Notes under the pieces: generated by a model
What the model saw: the letters and a program-made list of their open reading frames with translations, nothing else
What the model was told of the DNA's origin: nothing
The model's database searches: none
Translations under genes and position numbers: made by a program
Source of the DNA: Bacteroides mediterraneensis
GTDB lineage: Bacteria > Bacteroidota > Bacteroidia > Bacteroidales > Bacteroidaceae
Direction: 5' to 3'
DNA length: 64,000 nucleotides
Assembly (NCBI RefSeq): GCF_900128455.1
Contig: NZ_LT635783.1
Coordinates: 1,886,919-1,950,918 of the forward strand
Part shown: positions 52,492 to 61,054 of the stretch, piece by piece
How the letters are laid out: every line of letters starts with the position of its first letter
How positions within the stretch are numbered: position 1 is the first letter of the stretch

Positions 52492-54576
52492 TTATCTCAT
52501 AATGGCAGACGCCGCCCCCGACTGCTCGCCGACCTCGTTCCCTCGTTTCACCTTCTTGCCGTATCCGAATGTATAAGTGACCGACAGATTCAGACGCTGA
52601 TGGAAATTATTGCCCTCCACAAGCTGGGTTTCGGAATAGAGAGAAGTCGACAACAGATTCGTGGCACACAGCCAGTCTTTCCGGAGCAGGTTCATTCCGC
52701 TGACACGGATGTTCCAGCTGGAACGGCTCCACCCGGCCAGAACCTGATAGAAATCACGGTCCTTATAGATTACGCCCCGGTTGCCCTGTACCGTAAGGCT
52801 TCGGGTCTGGTAGGCTGCCTGAAAATAGAAATCCCCCAAATAATAAGTGGCAGAGGCATTGCAGTAGAACGGGGACTGCGAAATGTCGAAAAGCCCCGTC
52901 ATGCGATAGAAGGAGACCGAGGGAGAGGCCGCCAATTGCAGCTTCCCATTGAACAGTCTGTAATTGAACGACAAGCCTATCTGTGTCCGGTTGTATGCTC
53001 CATCCGTCTTATACGTACGGAGCAGGGCCTTTCCGTCCTGATAAGGCTGGTAAACAGGTACATACAGATTGTATTCACCGAAGTACTGCATAAATGCCGA
53101 AGCAGAGAACGCGCTCGTCGGTATCCAGTTGTAGGACAGGTTGAAGGTCACCTGTCGGGAAAGCCCGATGGTGGGATTTCCCGTATAGTACATCAGCTCG
53201 TTCTGCTGAAGAACATTCGGCGTCTTTTCACTGGCTCCGGGATAGTTTGCTCCGAAATGGAAGAACGTACGGAACGAGTGCTTTTGTGAGGGAGAGAAAC
53301 CTGCCGATAAGTTCAGCAGCGGATAGACTTCTGCCACAGACTGGTCGTTAATCTGGTTCTTTTCCCATTGCAGGGCGGCATCGGCCCGGACGTTCCATCG
53401 GACATTCGAGAAATTATAGCCCAATGCGGCACCGGCATAGGTATCTGAGAAATCGTTGTCGTAGGGTGATGTGCCGGAATAGCTCACGTCGTTGGAGGTC
53501 GAGCCGAACCATGCCCGGAAGAAGGCACTCTGCTTGTCGGCTATTTTCTTGAACAACGTGGCACTTCCCCGGAACTGCCAGACATCCTCCCTTGAAATGT
53601 TCGCAATGCGGGAACTGCCCGGCAATGAAGTCTGATAAAGATACGAATAATTCGTGTGACCATAATTCATGCTCGGCGATACGCTGAGGTCAAAACCGCG
53701 GGGAAGGATGAAATAATAGTTACCCGACCAGACAAAATAACGGCTGGTGGAGGGCTCGTTTTTATAGTAAGAATAATCGGTGTTCTGTTTGGGAACAAAT
53801 GACAGCATACCCTTCGTTTCCGACAGTGGAGTTTGATCAAAATTGAAACCGACGGTATTGGCTATCTGCATTTTGTCGGTGTCGTAGATGGCCCGGAACG
53901 TGATTGGATACTGGTTGTACTTGAGGCGGGCGCTCTCCAGCGTTTCGTTTCGGGTCATCTGATAGGTTTCTCCCGCTTCATTCTGCAGACTGTAGATTCC
54001 CGAAACGGAATTGCCCGAATGGCTGATATCGTGGTTGGAAGCCCCCGCATATAAATCGTAGGTCATCCGTTTATGTACGAACTTGGAGTAGACCGAAGCC
54101 CGGCTTGAGAGTTTGCCTATCAGAAAGTTTTCATTCAAGGTTGCCTTGGTATAGCCTCCGTATTCGTATTGCTGTACGATGAAATTGACCACATGTTCCT
54201 TTCCCTGGAAACGTGGGTCGGCCGGGAAGTCAAGGTATTCCACTCGTCGTACATCGGAAGTGGATATTCCCTCCATTTCTTCTGCCGAAGCAGGAATATA
54301 GTTGATGTAGATGGCCACACTCTGTCCGCTAGGCGTGGTGACTGTATTGTCCATCAGGTTAATGTTGATTTGAGGAATGGCGAGCTGCTTCAGAAGATCT
54401 ATCGCATTTTGTGCGGAAGTTTTCTGGCGGGCTGTCGGAGTGAAAGTGGAAGAGGAAGCATCAGTACGGTGCATCCGAGCTTTCACCACCACTTCCTTCA
54501 TCTCGATGGTAGACAGGCTGTCGAGTGTCTGGCTCACGCCGGTTATGGGGAAAATACCTGTCAGGCACATCATCAC
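52492..54576 (-). CDS. TonB-receptor-like outer-membrane beta-barrel protein, 5' end out of frame
   Basis: The intact frame gives 694 residues. A DEVVVKA-like TonB-box region (TLDSLSTIEMKEVVVKARMHR), a plug-like segment (NAIDLLKQLAIPQINI, VAIYINYIPASAEEMEGI, VRRVEYLDFPADPRFQGKEHVVNFIV) and a long barrel place it in the OMP_b-brl_3 group. In this frame translation would have to begin at GTG/ATG near 54576, giving a signal peptide without basic residues (MMMCLTGIFPITGVSQ). A better start, ATG at 54610, lies in another frame. If the G7 tract at 54576-54582 lost one base, the product would begin MIEKTQKAFWGVMMCLTG, a normal signal peptide. The gene may therefore be phase-variable or broken. Confidence 0.8.
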   Translation of the reverse strand: MMMCLTGIFPITGVSQTLDSLSTIEMKEVVVKARMHRTDASSSTFTPTARQKTSAQNAIDLLKQLAIPQININLMDNTVTTPSGQSVAIYINYIPASAEEMEGISTSDVRRVEYLDFPADPRFQGKEHVVNFIVQQYEYGGYTKATLNENFLIGKLSSRASVYSKFVHKRMTYDLYAGASNHDISHSGNSVSGIYSLQNEAGETYQMTRNETLESARLKYNQYPITFRAIYDTDKMQIANTVGFNFDQTPLSETKGMLSFVPKQNTDYSYYKNEPSTSRYFVWSGNYYFILPRGFDLSVSPSMNYGHTNYSYLYQTSLPGSSRIANISREDVWQFRGSATLFKKIADKQSAFFRAWFGSTSNDVSYSGTSPYDNDFSDTYAGAALGYNFSNVRWNVRADAALQWEKNQINDQSVAEVYPLLNLSAGFSPSQKHSFRTFFHFGANYPGASEKTPNVLQQNELMYYTGNPTIGLSRQVTFNLSYNWIPTSAFSASAFMQYFGEYNLYVPVYQPYQDGKALLRTYKTDGAYNRTQIGLSFNYRLFNGKLQLAASPSVSFYRMTGLFDISQSPFYCNASATYYLGDFYFQAAYQTRSLTVQGNRGVIYKDRDFYQVLAGWSRSSWNIRVSGMNLLRKDWLCATNLLSTSLYSETQLVEGNNFHQRLNLSVTYTFGYGKKVKRGNEVGEQSGAASAIMR

Positions 54577-54610
54577 CCCCCCAAAAAGCTTTCTGTGTTT
54601 TTTCTATCAT
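54576..54610 (-). other. G7 homopolymer and out-of-frame signal-peptide start
   Basis: On the minus strand ATG (54610-54608) is followed by nine codons and a run TTTTT-GGGGGGG. With seven G the frame leads to a stop after about 50 codons; with six it joins the receptor frame. The partial duplicate at 60.2-60.4 kb has six G and an open frame from the same ATG, supporting the correction. Confidence 0.8.
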
Positions 54611-54645
54611 ATTATCATAATTTGTGTGTGGTGTAACAATTTACT

Positions 54646-56202
54646 TTATTTTCCTGTTTCTACTTTCACTTCCTGAATGTTCCGCAGCTCGTCACTGAAG
54701 TTGACACCAATCCGATAGACCGTGCGGCTGTCCTTGGCAAAAGGAGCGGCATAGCCTTTTTCCCGAATCTGGGCCAGTGCCTCGTCCGCGCTGCCGTTCA
54801 GCTTGAATTCCATGACGTACACGTAGTCCTGCGTCTGGAGCACCAGGTCAATCCGTCCGCGGCTCGTGTGGTATTCCACCTGCACGTAGAAGCCCATCAG
54901 CTTGAAGATGATGTACAGGATGTTCTGATAGTGCACCTCGCGGTCGCGGGCCAGCTCGTAAGGGATGTCGGCGAACATCGTCTTCAGGCGGTCAAAGAAA
55001 TCGTCCACCTTGCCCGCCATCACTTCCTCCACGAAACACTGAATCTGGTAGGGCGACTTGCTCACGCTCACCGACGCATAGTTAGGCAGCAGGAACTTGA
55101 AGAAGCCCTGTTCCACTTCCCGGTTGGGGAAGCCCAGGGTGTAGTTCTCGAACATCTTGTTGTAGCCCTTGATGGTGAGATAGCCGCTCTGGTAGATGAC
55201 CGGAATCGGGTCGGTGGAGGCCGTGTCGATGCTGTCCAGCACCGGCTGGCTGGTGACGATGTGTTCCAGGTCTTCTATCGGATAATGGTGGAGCTTGAGC
55301 AGCTCGACGAGGTAGGTGGGCGTGCCTGTTTCAAACCAGTAGCTGCCGAACTTTTTCTTCGCGAAGGTGTTCAGCAGGCTGAACGGATTGTACATGCCCA
55401 CGGCATTTTCCGTGAAATGGTAGCCGTCGTAATTGGCTTGCAGTTCCGCGCACGCTTGCTCGTAACTCATCCCCGTAGCCGTGGCCAGCTCGTGAATATC
55501 CTCCTCAAAGTAGGCATGCACTTCCTTCTCGCTGATGCCACAGATTTCCACATAGCGATCGTCCATGGAAATGTCCATCAAGTTGTTCAAATCGCTGAAC
55601 ACGCTGACCTTGCCGAACTTGGTCACTCCCGTCAGCAGGGCGAAGCGGATGCAGCCGTCCATGGACTTCAACGCCCCGTAGAACGCCTTCAGGGTGCTGC
55701 GGTACTCGTTCTGCAAAGCTTCGTTGCCGATGGCCTGCAGCATGGGCTTGTCGTATTCATCAATGAGAATCACCACCCGGCGGCCTGTCTGCTCGCATGC
55801 GCGGCGGATGAGGCCTTGGAAACGCCGGGCCACCCCAATCTCGGCAGAGGAAGCTCCATAGAGCGCTTCCCAGTTTCGTACGTTCTCTTCCAATACATTG
55901 GTCAGCGACTCCGGTGAATCGTATTTCTGCGTATTCAAATCCAGATGCAGCACCGGATACACCGTCCAGTCCTTCTCCAGTTTTTCCAGCGCCAGTCCCT
56001 TGAAAAGCTCCTTCTTCCCTTGTGCGTAGGCTTCGAGGGTGGACAACAGCAGACTCTTGCCGAAACGTCGCGGACGGCTCAGGAAATAGTAACTCCCTGT
56101 GTTAAACAACTCGTAAATCAAGGCAGTTTTATCGACATATTCGTAACCGCCCAAAATCACTTTCTCAAAGTTCTGCACTCCTACCGGATATAGCTTGCTC
56201 AT
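54646..56202 (-). CDS. AAA-ATPase_like/PD-(D/E)XK nuclease-domain protein, copy 1
   Basis: 518 residues from the ATG at 56202 (a GTG two codons upstream is less likely). The N-terminal AAA-ATPase_like domain has the recognition segment LYPVGVQNFEK, the Walker A within SRPRRFGKSLLLSTL and Walker B VVILIDEYDKPMLQ. The C-terminal PD-(D/E)XK (DUF1703-like) domain has the core GRIDLVLQTQDYVYVMEFKLNGSADEALAQI. This family is present in many near-identical copies in Bacteroides genomes; its role is unknown, with defence, DNA processing or selfish behaviour all proposed. It differs from copy 2 mainly near the N-terminus (residues 14-38). Confidence 0.9.
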   Translation of the reverse strand: MSKLYPVGVQNFEKVILGGYEYVDKTALIYELFNTGSYYFLSRPRRFGKSLLLSTLEAYAQGKKELFKGLALEKLEKDWTVYPVLHLDLNTQKYDSPESLTNVLEENVRNWEALYGASSAEIGVARRFQGLIRRACEQTGRRVVILIDEYDKPMLQAIGNEALQNEYRSTLKAFYGALKSMDGCIRFALLTGVTKFGKVSVFSDLNNLMDISMDDRYVEICGISEKEVHAYFEEDIHELATATGMSYEQACAELQANYDGYHFTENAVGMYNPFSLLNTFAKKKFGSYWFETGTPTYLVELLKLHHYPIEDLEHIVTSQPVLDSIDTASTDPIPVIYQSGYLTIKGYNKMFENYTLGFPNREVEQGFFKFLLPNYASVSVSKSPYQIQCFVEEVMAGKVDDFFDRLKTMFADIPYELARDREVHYQNILYIIFKLMGFYVQVEYHTSRGRIDLVLQTQDYVYVMEFKLNGSADEALAQIREKGYAAPFAKDSRTVYRIGVNFSDELRNIQEVKVETGK

Positions 56203-56618
56203 AACCACTGGATTTTGATTCTACTGCGAATGTAGTAATTTTAGACGAACATTCAAACAAACGGAATACAGGAAACAGAAAGTCCGATTGGGAATGAGGA
56301 AAATTGTGTGTTTAATTTCAAAATCGGCAATATCTTAAAGACTGTGTGTGGGGGGCTGATGTGAAAAAATAGTATATTTGCATAGACAGAATAGCAGATT
56401 GTGGCTTGTTTTAGAAGAGAATCGTTTTATGGGAAAAATATACTGGAAAGGTGTAAAAAGGAAGTTCGATAAATTCATAGAAAGAATTCTTGACTGTATC
56501 ATATTCTTTACAGATTGGTTAGGCTGATTTATGTCAATAAAATAGCGATTCAGCCTTTGTTTATTACTGATATAGTTTATATAAATCATTATTGTGATAC
56601 TTATAATTAAAAATACAG
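56203..56618. other. Gene-free stretch upstream of the S41 peptidase gene
   Basis: The first 60 bases continue the duplicated segment. TATATTTG at 56373-56380 fits a plus-strand -7 box but has no TTG at the usual distance; if used, the leader would be about 230 nt. Nothing else recognised. Confidence 0.4.
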
Positions 56619-58317
56619 ATGAAACGGAATTGTATTTTATTTCAAGTCATTCTCATTATTGCAGGCCTGACTTTTAATAGTTGTAGTGTAGAAACAAAGT
56701 CACTTTCAACAGAGCAGGCTTATGCCGAACTTAAACTGCCGGAAGAACCCGACAGTTTGCAAATCCATGCGATTGTCCAGGCCTCACGGATTTGGGGGTT
56801 TGCCAAGTGTCACCATCCAGCTTTTGCTTCCCGTTCTATCAATGCGGATGCTGAATATTTCTGTTTATTAAATGATGTCCTTCAGGCACCGGATTCCATG
56901 AAAAATGACATTTGTTTAAAATGGATATCAGGATTGGGCCCTTATGCAATACGTGATGAGGAAGACGGCGAAAACATGGAGACTTTCAATGACTTCAACT
57001 GGATTTCAGATTCTTTGTCTTTGGGTAGAGCCTTGAGTGATAGCCTTATGAGGCTCAGAGATGCTGACCCGGGAAATAACCAATACGTAAAACAGACACC
57101 TGTCAATGTTTCGTATATTGAGACACAATATTCAGACATACCGAAAGATGATGTGGCATACCGTCTTCTCGGTGTTGCCAAATTCTGGAATGCGGTGGAC
57201 AGTTATTCGCCTAACCGTAATCTCACAGACCGTCCGTGGGATGATGTACTTGCAGAATATATTGCATTGGCGTTTGACCGTTCTATCAGCTTTTCCGCTT
57301 TGTATTCCAGAATGGTTTCCGAATTGTGTGACACACACGTCAATTCGTGGTACATCCCAATTTTCGGAGGGCGCTTTGTCCCTTTGATGTGCCAATTTGC
57401 AGAAGACCGATTGTTCGTAGCCGATACATGTTCTCTTGTACCCAATAATTTTGAAATCGGCGATGAAATCATTCTCATTGATTCTGTCAGTCCTATCAAG
57501 CGACTGAATGAACTTGCTCCATACATACCTCATTCCAACCGGAGCTCACTTCTGCGGGACGGTTCCTATGCCACTCTGTTGACAGCGAAAAATGAAGCTT
57601 GTGTAGAGTATGTGCGCGAAGGTAAAACTTACACTACCATAATCTCGTCTGTTGACGGAAGCAAGTTTGTCAACAGGAGGTTTTCATCACAAAATACTTC
57701 CACTAAGCCTGAATTTAAAAAAAGTGGCGGACGGTATAGGCTATATAAACATCAGCAATCTTACTTGCAAAGATGAACAGGATTTGGAGAATTTCTTGGC
57801 ATCCTGTGATAAACTAATTATCGATTTACGTTCATATCCGGCAGAATACGATGTGCTTCACAAGCTATTGCCCACTTTCTTCTTTTCTCAGGCCAGAGAA
57901 GCCGCAGAAGTTTTATTGCCACAAGCTCACCGGCCAGGTGGTTTCATCCGAACTACGGTATCGACGAGAAAAACATCTGAACCGGATAAGCTCTATAAAG
58001 GAAAACTTGTTTTATTGGTGAATGCGCATTCGCAATCTATGTCTGAATACTTTACAATGTTTCTGCAAACTATACCGGGTTCTGTGACTATCGGAAGCCA
58101 GACAGCAGGTGCTGATGGCGATGTGACAAGAATTCAGCTCCCTTATGCTTCATTCAACATTACAGGTGCCGGGATATGCTATCCTGACGGAACAAATGCC
58201 CAGCGTAATGGAGTGAAAATAGATAAGGTTGTGGAACCCTCAGCCGAAGGAATGATACGTGGGGTGGATGAACAGCTGCAGGAAGCAATTGACTATCTGC
58301 AAGGAGGACACATCTGA
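56619..58317 (+). pseudogene. S41-family peptidase, frameshifted at an A7 tract
   Basis: The first frame (56619-57776) encodes a lipoprotein signal (LTFNSCSVE), an S41 N-terminal helical domain (ASRIWGFAKCHHPAF is typical) and a PDZ-like segment (NNFEIGDEIILIDSVSPI). At 57717-57723 there is a run of seven A. Removing one A joins it to a frame ending at 58317 that carries the catalytic domain: KVADGIGYINISNL, LIIDLRSYPAE, and the nucleophile motif NAHSQSMSEYF (middle Ser, codon at 58036) followed by IGSQTAGADGD. As read, the protein lacks its active site. Sequencing error, true decay or slippage at the A tract are all possible. Confidence 0.82.
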
Positions 58318-58334
58318 TTTCAAAGACGGTTTTT

Positions 58335-58645
58335 ATGAAACACATATTTATATCCATTCTGCTTGTATTAAGCACATCCCTGAAGGCACAAAGTATTCAG
58401 AAAATGGATTCCCTGTTATTGGGAGCCTATGAAATGTAGACGGCCGGCAGGTTATCTATATCTGGCCCGTAGAAGATGCCAAAAGGTTGAATGAACTTCG
58501 CAGTGAAATTGGTGCCGGTGATATTGAAACATATATCCGGGTCCTTAAGGTAACGGCTGGATGTGATGTAATTTACAATCCGGAACTGACGGTTCATCAA
58601 ATGAAAAAGATGGGACTACTGAAGAATATGAACACAAGCAAATAG
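58335..58645 (+). pseudogene. Small exported protein gene with a frameshift
   Basis: An ATG at 58335 opens a signal peptide (MKHIFISILLVLSTSLKAQS) and stops at 58439 after 34 codons. From 58436 another frame continues for 69 codons (VDGRQVIYIWPVEDAKRLNELRSEIG, ending LLKNMNTSK at the stop 58643-58645). The two together make a plausible secreted protein of about 102 residues, shifted by -1 (or +2). It lies 17 bases after the S41 gene. No family recognised. Confidence 0.6.
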
Positions 58646-58729
58646 AACAATCCTATGAACCAGCCGTTAGATGACATGCAATGTGCTTATTGCTACAGAA
58701 AAAACAAATAAAAATAAAATATCTCGATT

Positions 58730-60088
58730 ATGTTCAAAAAAATATGTACTATTTTCTGCTTGCTCGTTTCTCTGAGCATACAAGCGCAGAATGCCGATGT
58801 ACGAGTCGGACAGCTTGTCAATGAAAGTAATTGGTTTGAACTGAAACAGGCATTGAAAACAACTCCTGCCGATTCCATATCGCCATTTTTACGCCAGTTG
58901 GCTACGGCCATGACCCATCATTATTTCAACCGACCGGATTCAGCATGCGTCGTGCTCTATGATTTGTTGAGCAATCATCAGCAAGAGTTGGGAGACTACA
59001 CCATGAATATGGTTCTCTTGTATAGTACCAATCTGGTAAGAACCGGTCATTACAATGATGCTGCCGATCTTCTTCAGAATCTCTATAGCCAACTGGCTGC
59101 CATGGGTATGGACAGTATCCAGATTGCTCCCTACCGGAGTCAGGCACAGCAGTATCGTGCGTTGGCCGCTTGCGGTCCTTTTTATCAACCGCTTCATAAA
59201 CCGGGTGAATACCACATTCCGATGGTGATTGAAAGCAAAGGTGGGCAACACTCCATTGAAATGGATGGGAGTATCAATGGAAAAGAAGGGCGTTTCCTGT
59301 TCGATACAGGAGCCGGAGAAAACCTGATAACTCCCAAATTGGCAAAGGAATATGGATTGCGTTTTTTGGATACCGACATCACCGTGGCAGGTGTTGGAGG
59401 TTTGAAAGAGGGTGGATATGCCATCGCAGACACGTTGCGTATCGGCGGTATGACTTGGCTGAATGTGCCTTTTGCTGTAATTGATACTCATACCGGGCAT
59501 GAAGAAGCCGATAAGTATAATGAAAAATACCAGCTTCCTCCTGTCATCGGACTCCCTGTCATGCTTTGTATGCAGGAAATCCAGTTGGACTTTGCTCGCC
59601 GAGAACTTGTTATCCCGGCCATACCTACTCCGAATCCGCTGGGCAGAAGTAACCTCATACGTACAGATACGGAAGGGTTGCAATTGAAAACAGCCGATGA
59701 GAGCGGACATCCTGTGTATCTTCATTTTGACACAGGTTTTTATTACACTAATATGGAACCAACCTGGTACAACCGTCACCGTCAAGAGGTGGATGCCGCA
59801 GGGGTGCCCGATTCACTGCGCGTTGCAGGAATAGGGGGCGTGGCAATTACCCGCACCTACAAGTTGCCGCAAATGAAATTCCAGATAGGGAACGGCACCG
59901 CGACGATTGACTCTATCAATGTGAATACGGGCATTGATTTGCATACAGGGCAGAGGAGAAACACTGATGTTTCTAAGGGAACGGAGGATGGGGTGCTCGG
60001 CTTGAATGCACTGGAAAAATTCTCTCAGGTGATTCTCAACTTAAAGGATATGTATATGGAGGCTGTTCCATTTGCAGAGAAACAGTAA
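58730..60088 (+). CDS. Exported retropepsin-like aspartyl protease with two DTG motifs
   Basis: 452 residues with a signal peptide (MFKKICTIFCLLVSLSIQA). A helical region (about 20-150) is followed by a retropepsin domain with catalytic FLFDTGAGENLITP (Asp192) and later VGGLKEGGYAIADTLRIGG. A second domain has LHFDTGFYYTNM (Asp334) and DGVLGLNALEKFSQVILNL, the conserved end motif. Two Asp-Thr-Gly centres in one chain recall pepsin-like bilobed enzymes, in contrast to single-DTG retropepsins that dimerise. Periplasmic or surface location is inferred. It may have been co-transcribed with the degenerating S41 gene upstream. Confidence 0.82.
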   Translation: MFKKICTIFCLLVSLSIQAQNADVRVGQLVNESNWFELKQALKTTPADSISPFLRQLATAMTHHYFNRPDSACVVLYDLLSNHQQELGDYTMNMVLLYSTNLVRTGHYNDAADLLQNLYSQLAAMGMDSIQIAPYRSQAQQYRALAACGPFYQPLHKPGEYHIPMVIESKGGQHSIEMDGSINGKEGRFLFDTGAGENLITPKLAKEYGLRFLDTDITVAGVGGLKEGGYAIADTLRIGGMTWLNVPFAVIDTHTGHEEADKYNEKYQLPPVIGLPVMLCMQEIQLDFARRELVIPAIPTPNPLGRSNLIRTDTEGLQLKTADESGHPVYLHFDTGFYYTNMEPTWYNRHRQEVDAAGVPDSLRVAGIGGVAITRTYKLPQMKFQIGNGTATIDSINVNTGIDLHTGQRRNTDVSKGTEDGVLGLNALEKFSQVILNLKDMYMEAVPFAEKQ

Positions 60089-60613
60089 AACGTATTGTAT
60101 TTCAATAGAATTTAAGGGGGAACCCAACGGCATAATACCGAAAGGTTCTCTCTTTTTCTTTTACTTTTCAAAGAGTGACATTTGAGGAATGGCGAGCTGC
60201 TTCAGAAGGTCTATCGCATTTTGTGCGGAAGTTTTCTGGTGGGCTGTCGGAGTGAAAGTGGAAGAGGAAGCATCAGTACGGTGCATCCGAGCTTTCACCA
60301 CCACTTCCTTCATTTCGATGGTAGACAGGCTGTCGAGTGTCTGGCTTACGCCTTTTATGGGGAGAATGCCTATCAGGCACATCACCACCCCCCAAAAGGC
60401 TTTCTGTGTTTTTTCTGTCATATCTGTGTGTAGTGTAACAATCTACTTCTCAACAACAAAAATAAGGAAAATTGTTGTATGATAGTCACGCGTTATACCA
60501 CATTCTGAAAAAGCTCTAATTTTACAATAAAAAGACAGGCATTGGAGCATTTTTCCGCCTATTTTTTTATATTTGTCATTATACAACAAATAATATTTCT
60601 CACTCCACACAAG
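60089..60613. other. Gap between protease and PH-like gene, holding the receptor remnant
   Basis: Besides the remnant at 60161-60421 and its duplicated leader (to about 60447), the next 165 bases are AT-rich and show no recognisable element. Confidence 0.5.
60161..60421 (-). pseudogene. Remnant of a receptor gene (5' end only)
   Basis: 86 codons from ATG 60421. The signal peptide MTEKTQKAFWGVVMCLIG and the next 60 residues (TLDSLSTIEMKEVVVKARMHR to LLKQLAIPQ) are nearly identical to the receptor at 52.5-54.6 kb. Homology stops abruptly at 60181 and the frame ends seven codons later in unrelated sequence. Here the G tract has six G and the start is in frame. Confidence 0.85.
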
Positions 60614-61054
60614 ATGGAAAATTTCAGACTTAAAAACAGATGGATGTATGGAGGCTACATCATCCTGTGGTGGTTCCTCGGAGGACTGATATTCTATTGC
60701 CTCCTGAACCTAATCACCCAATCCCCTAAGGAGGAAGCAGACTTCCTGTATCCTTATTCATCCTATATGCTGAGCGGAATTCTCATCAGCTGGATGCACA
60801 GCCGCACTTATTACGTCGTAGGGAAGGACATACTGCAAATACGTACTCCACACGTTCTTCTGAAGACGCTGGCCTTACACGATATCGTACAGGCAGTGCA
60901 TTATGACTCCACCCGGTTCAATGTGCGCCATGGGTGGTATAACGTATGCCTGACCCTCCAGAAAGGAAAGAAGGTCTATCTGTATGCGAAAGATGGGGAA
61001 AAGCTCATCGCGCTTCTACCTTCACTTCCTGAATGTTCCGCAGCTCGTCACTGA
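60614..61054 (+). CDS. PH-domain-like membrane protein, 3' end replaced by the ATPase cassette
   Basis: 146 residues from the ATG at 60614. Two membrane helices (about 13-34 and 50-68) are followed by a strand-rich part (RTYYVVGKDILQIRTPHVLLKTLALHDIVQAVHYDS) resembling bacterial PH-like (bPH) domains. The last 14 or so codons (from LPSLPECSAARH) lie in sequence that is antisense to the ATPase gene and identical to the end of copy 1, so the natural C-terminus has been lost. It may still make a protein with a foreign tail. Function unknown. Confidence 0.6.
   Translation: MENFRLKNRWMYGGYIILWWFLGGLIFYCLLNLITQSPKEEADFLYPYSSYMLSGILISWMHSRTYYVVGKDILQIRTPHVLLKTLALHDIVQAVHYDSTRFNVRHGWYNVCLTLQKGKKVYLYAKDGEKLIALLPSLPECSAARH

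Larger units (their letters stand above)
54370..56265. repeat. Duplicated segment, copy 1 (receptor 5' end plus ATPase gene)
   Basis: Two blocks recur downstream with few differences. 54370-54640 (receptor 5' end and leader) matches 60180-60447; 54653-56265 (ATPase gene and about 60 bases of its upstream DNA) matches 61014-62625. In copy 1 the blocks are adjacent; in copy 2 they are separated by about 570 bases. Confidence 0.85.

Noticed and set aside
54868-55917. Plus-strand frame opposite ATPase copy 1 (and a matching one opposite copy 2)
   Set aside because: Mirrors the ATPase codons; Val/His-rich with no signal, and present only because the duplicated gene is GC-rich.
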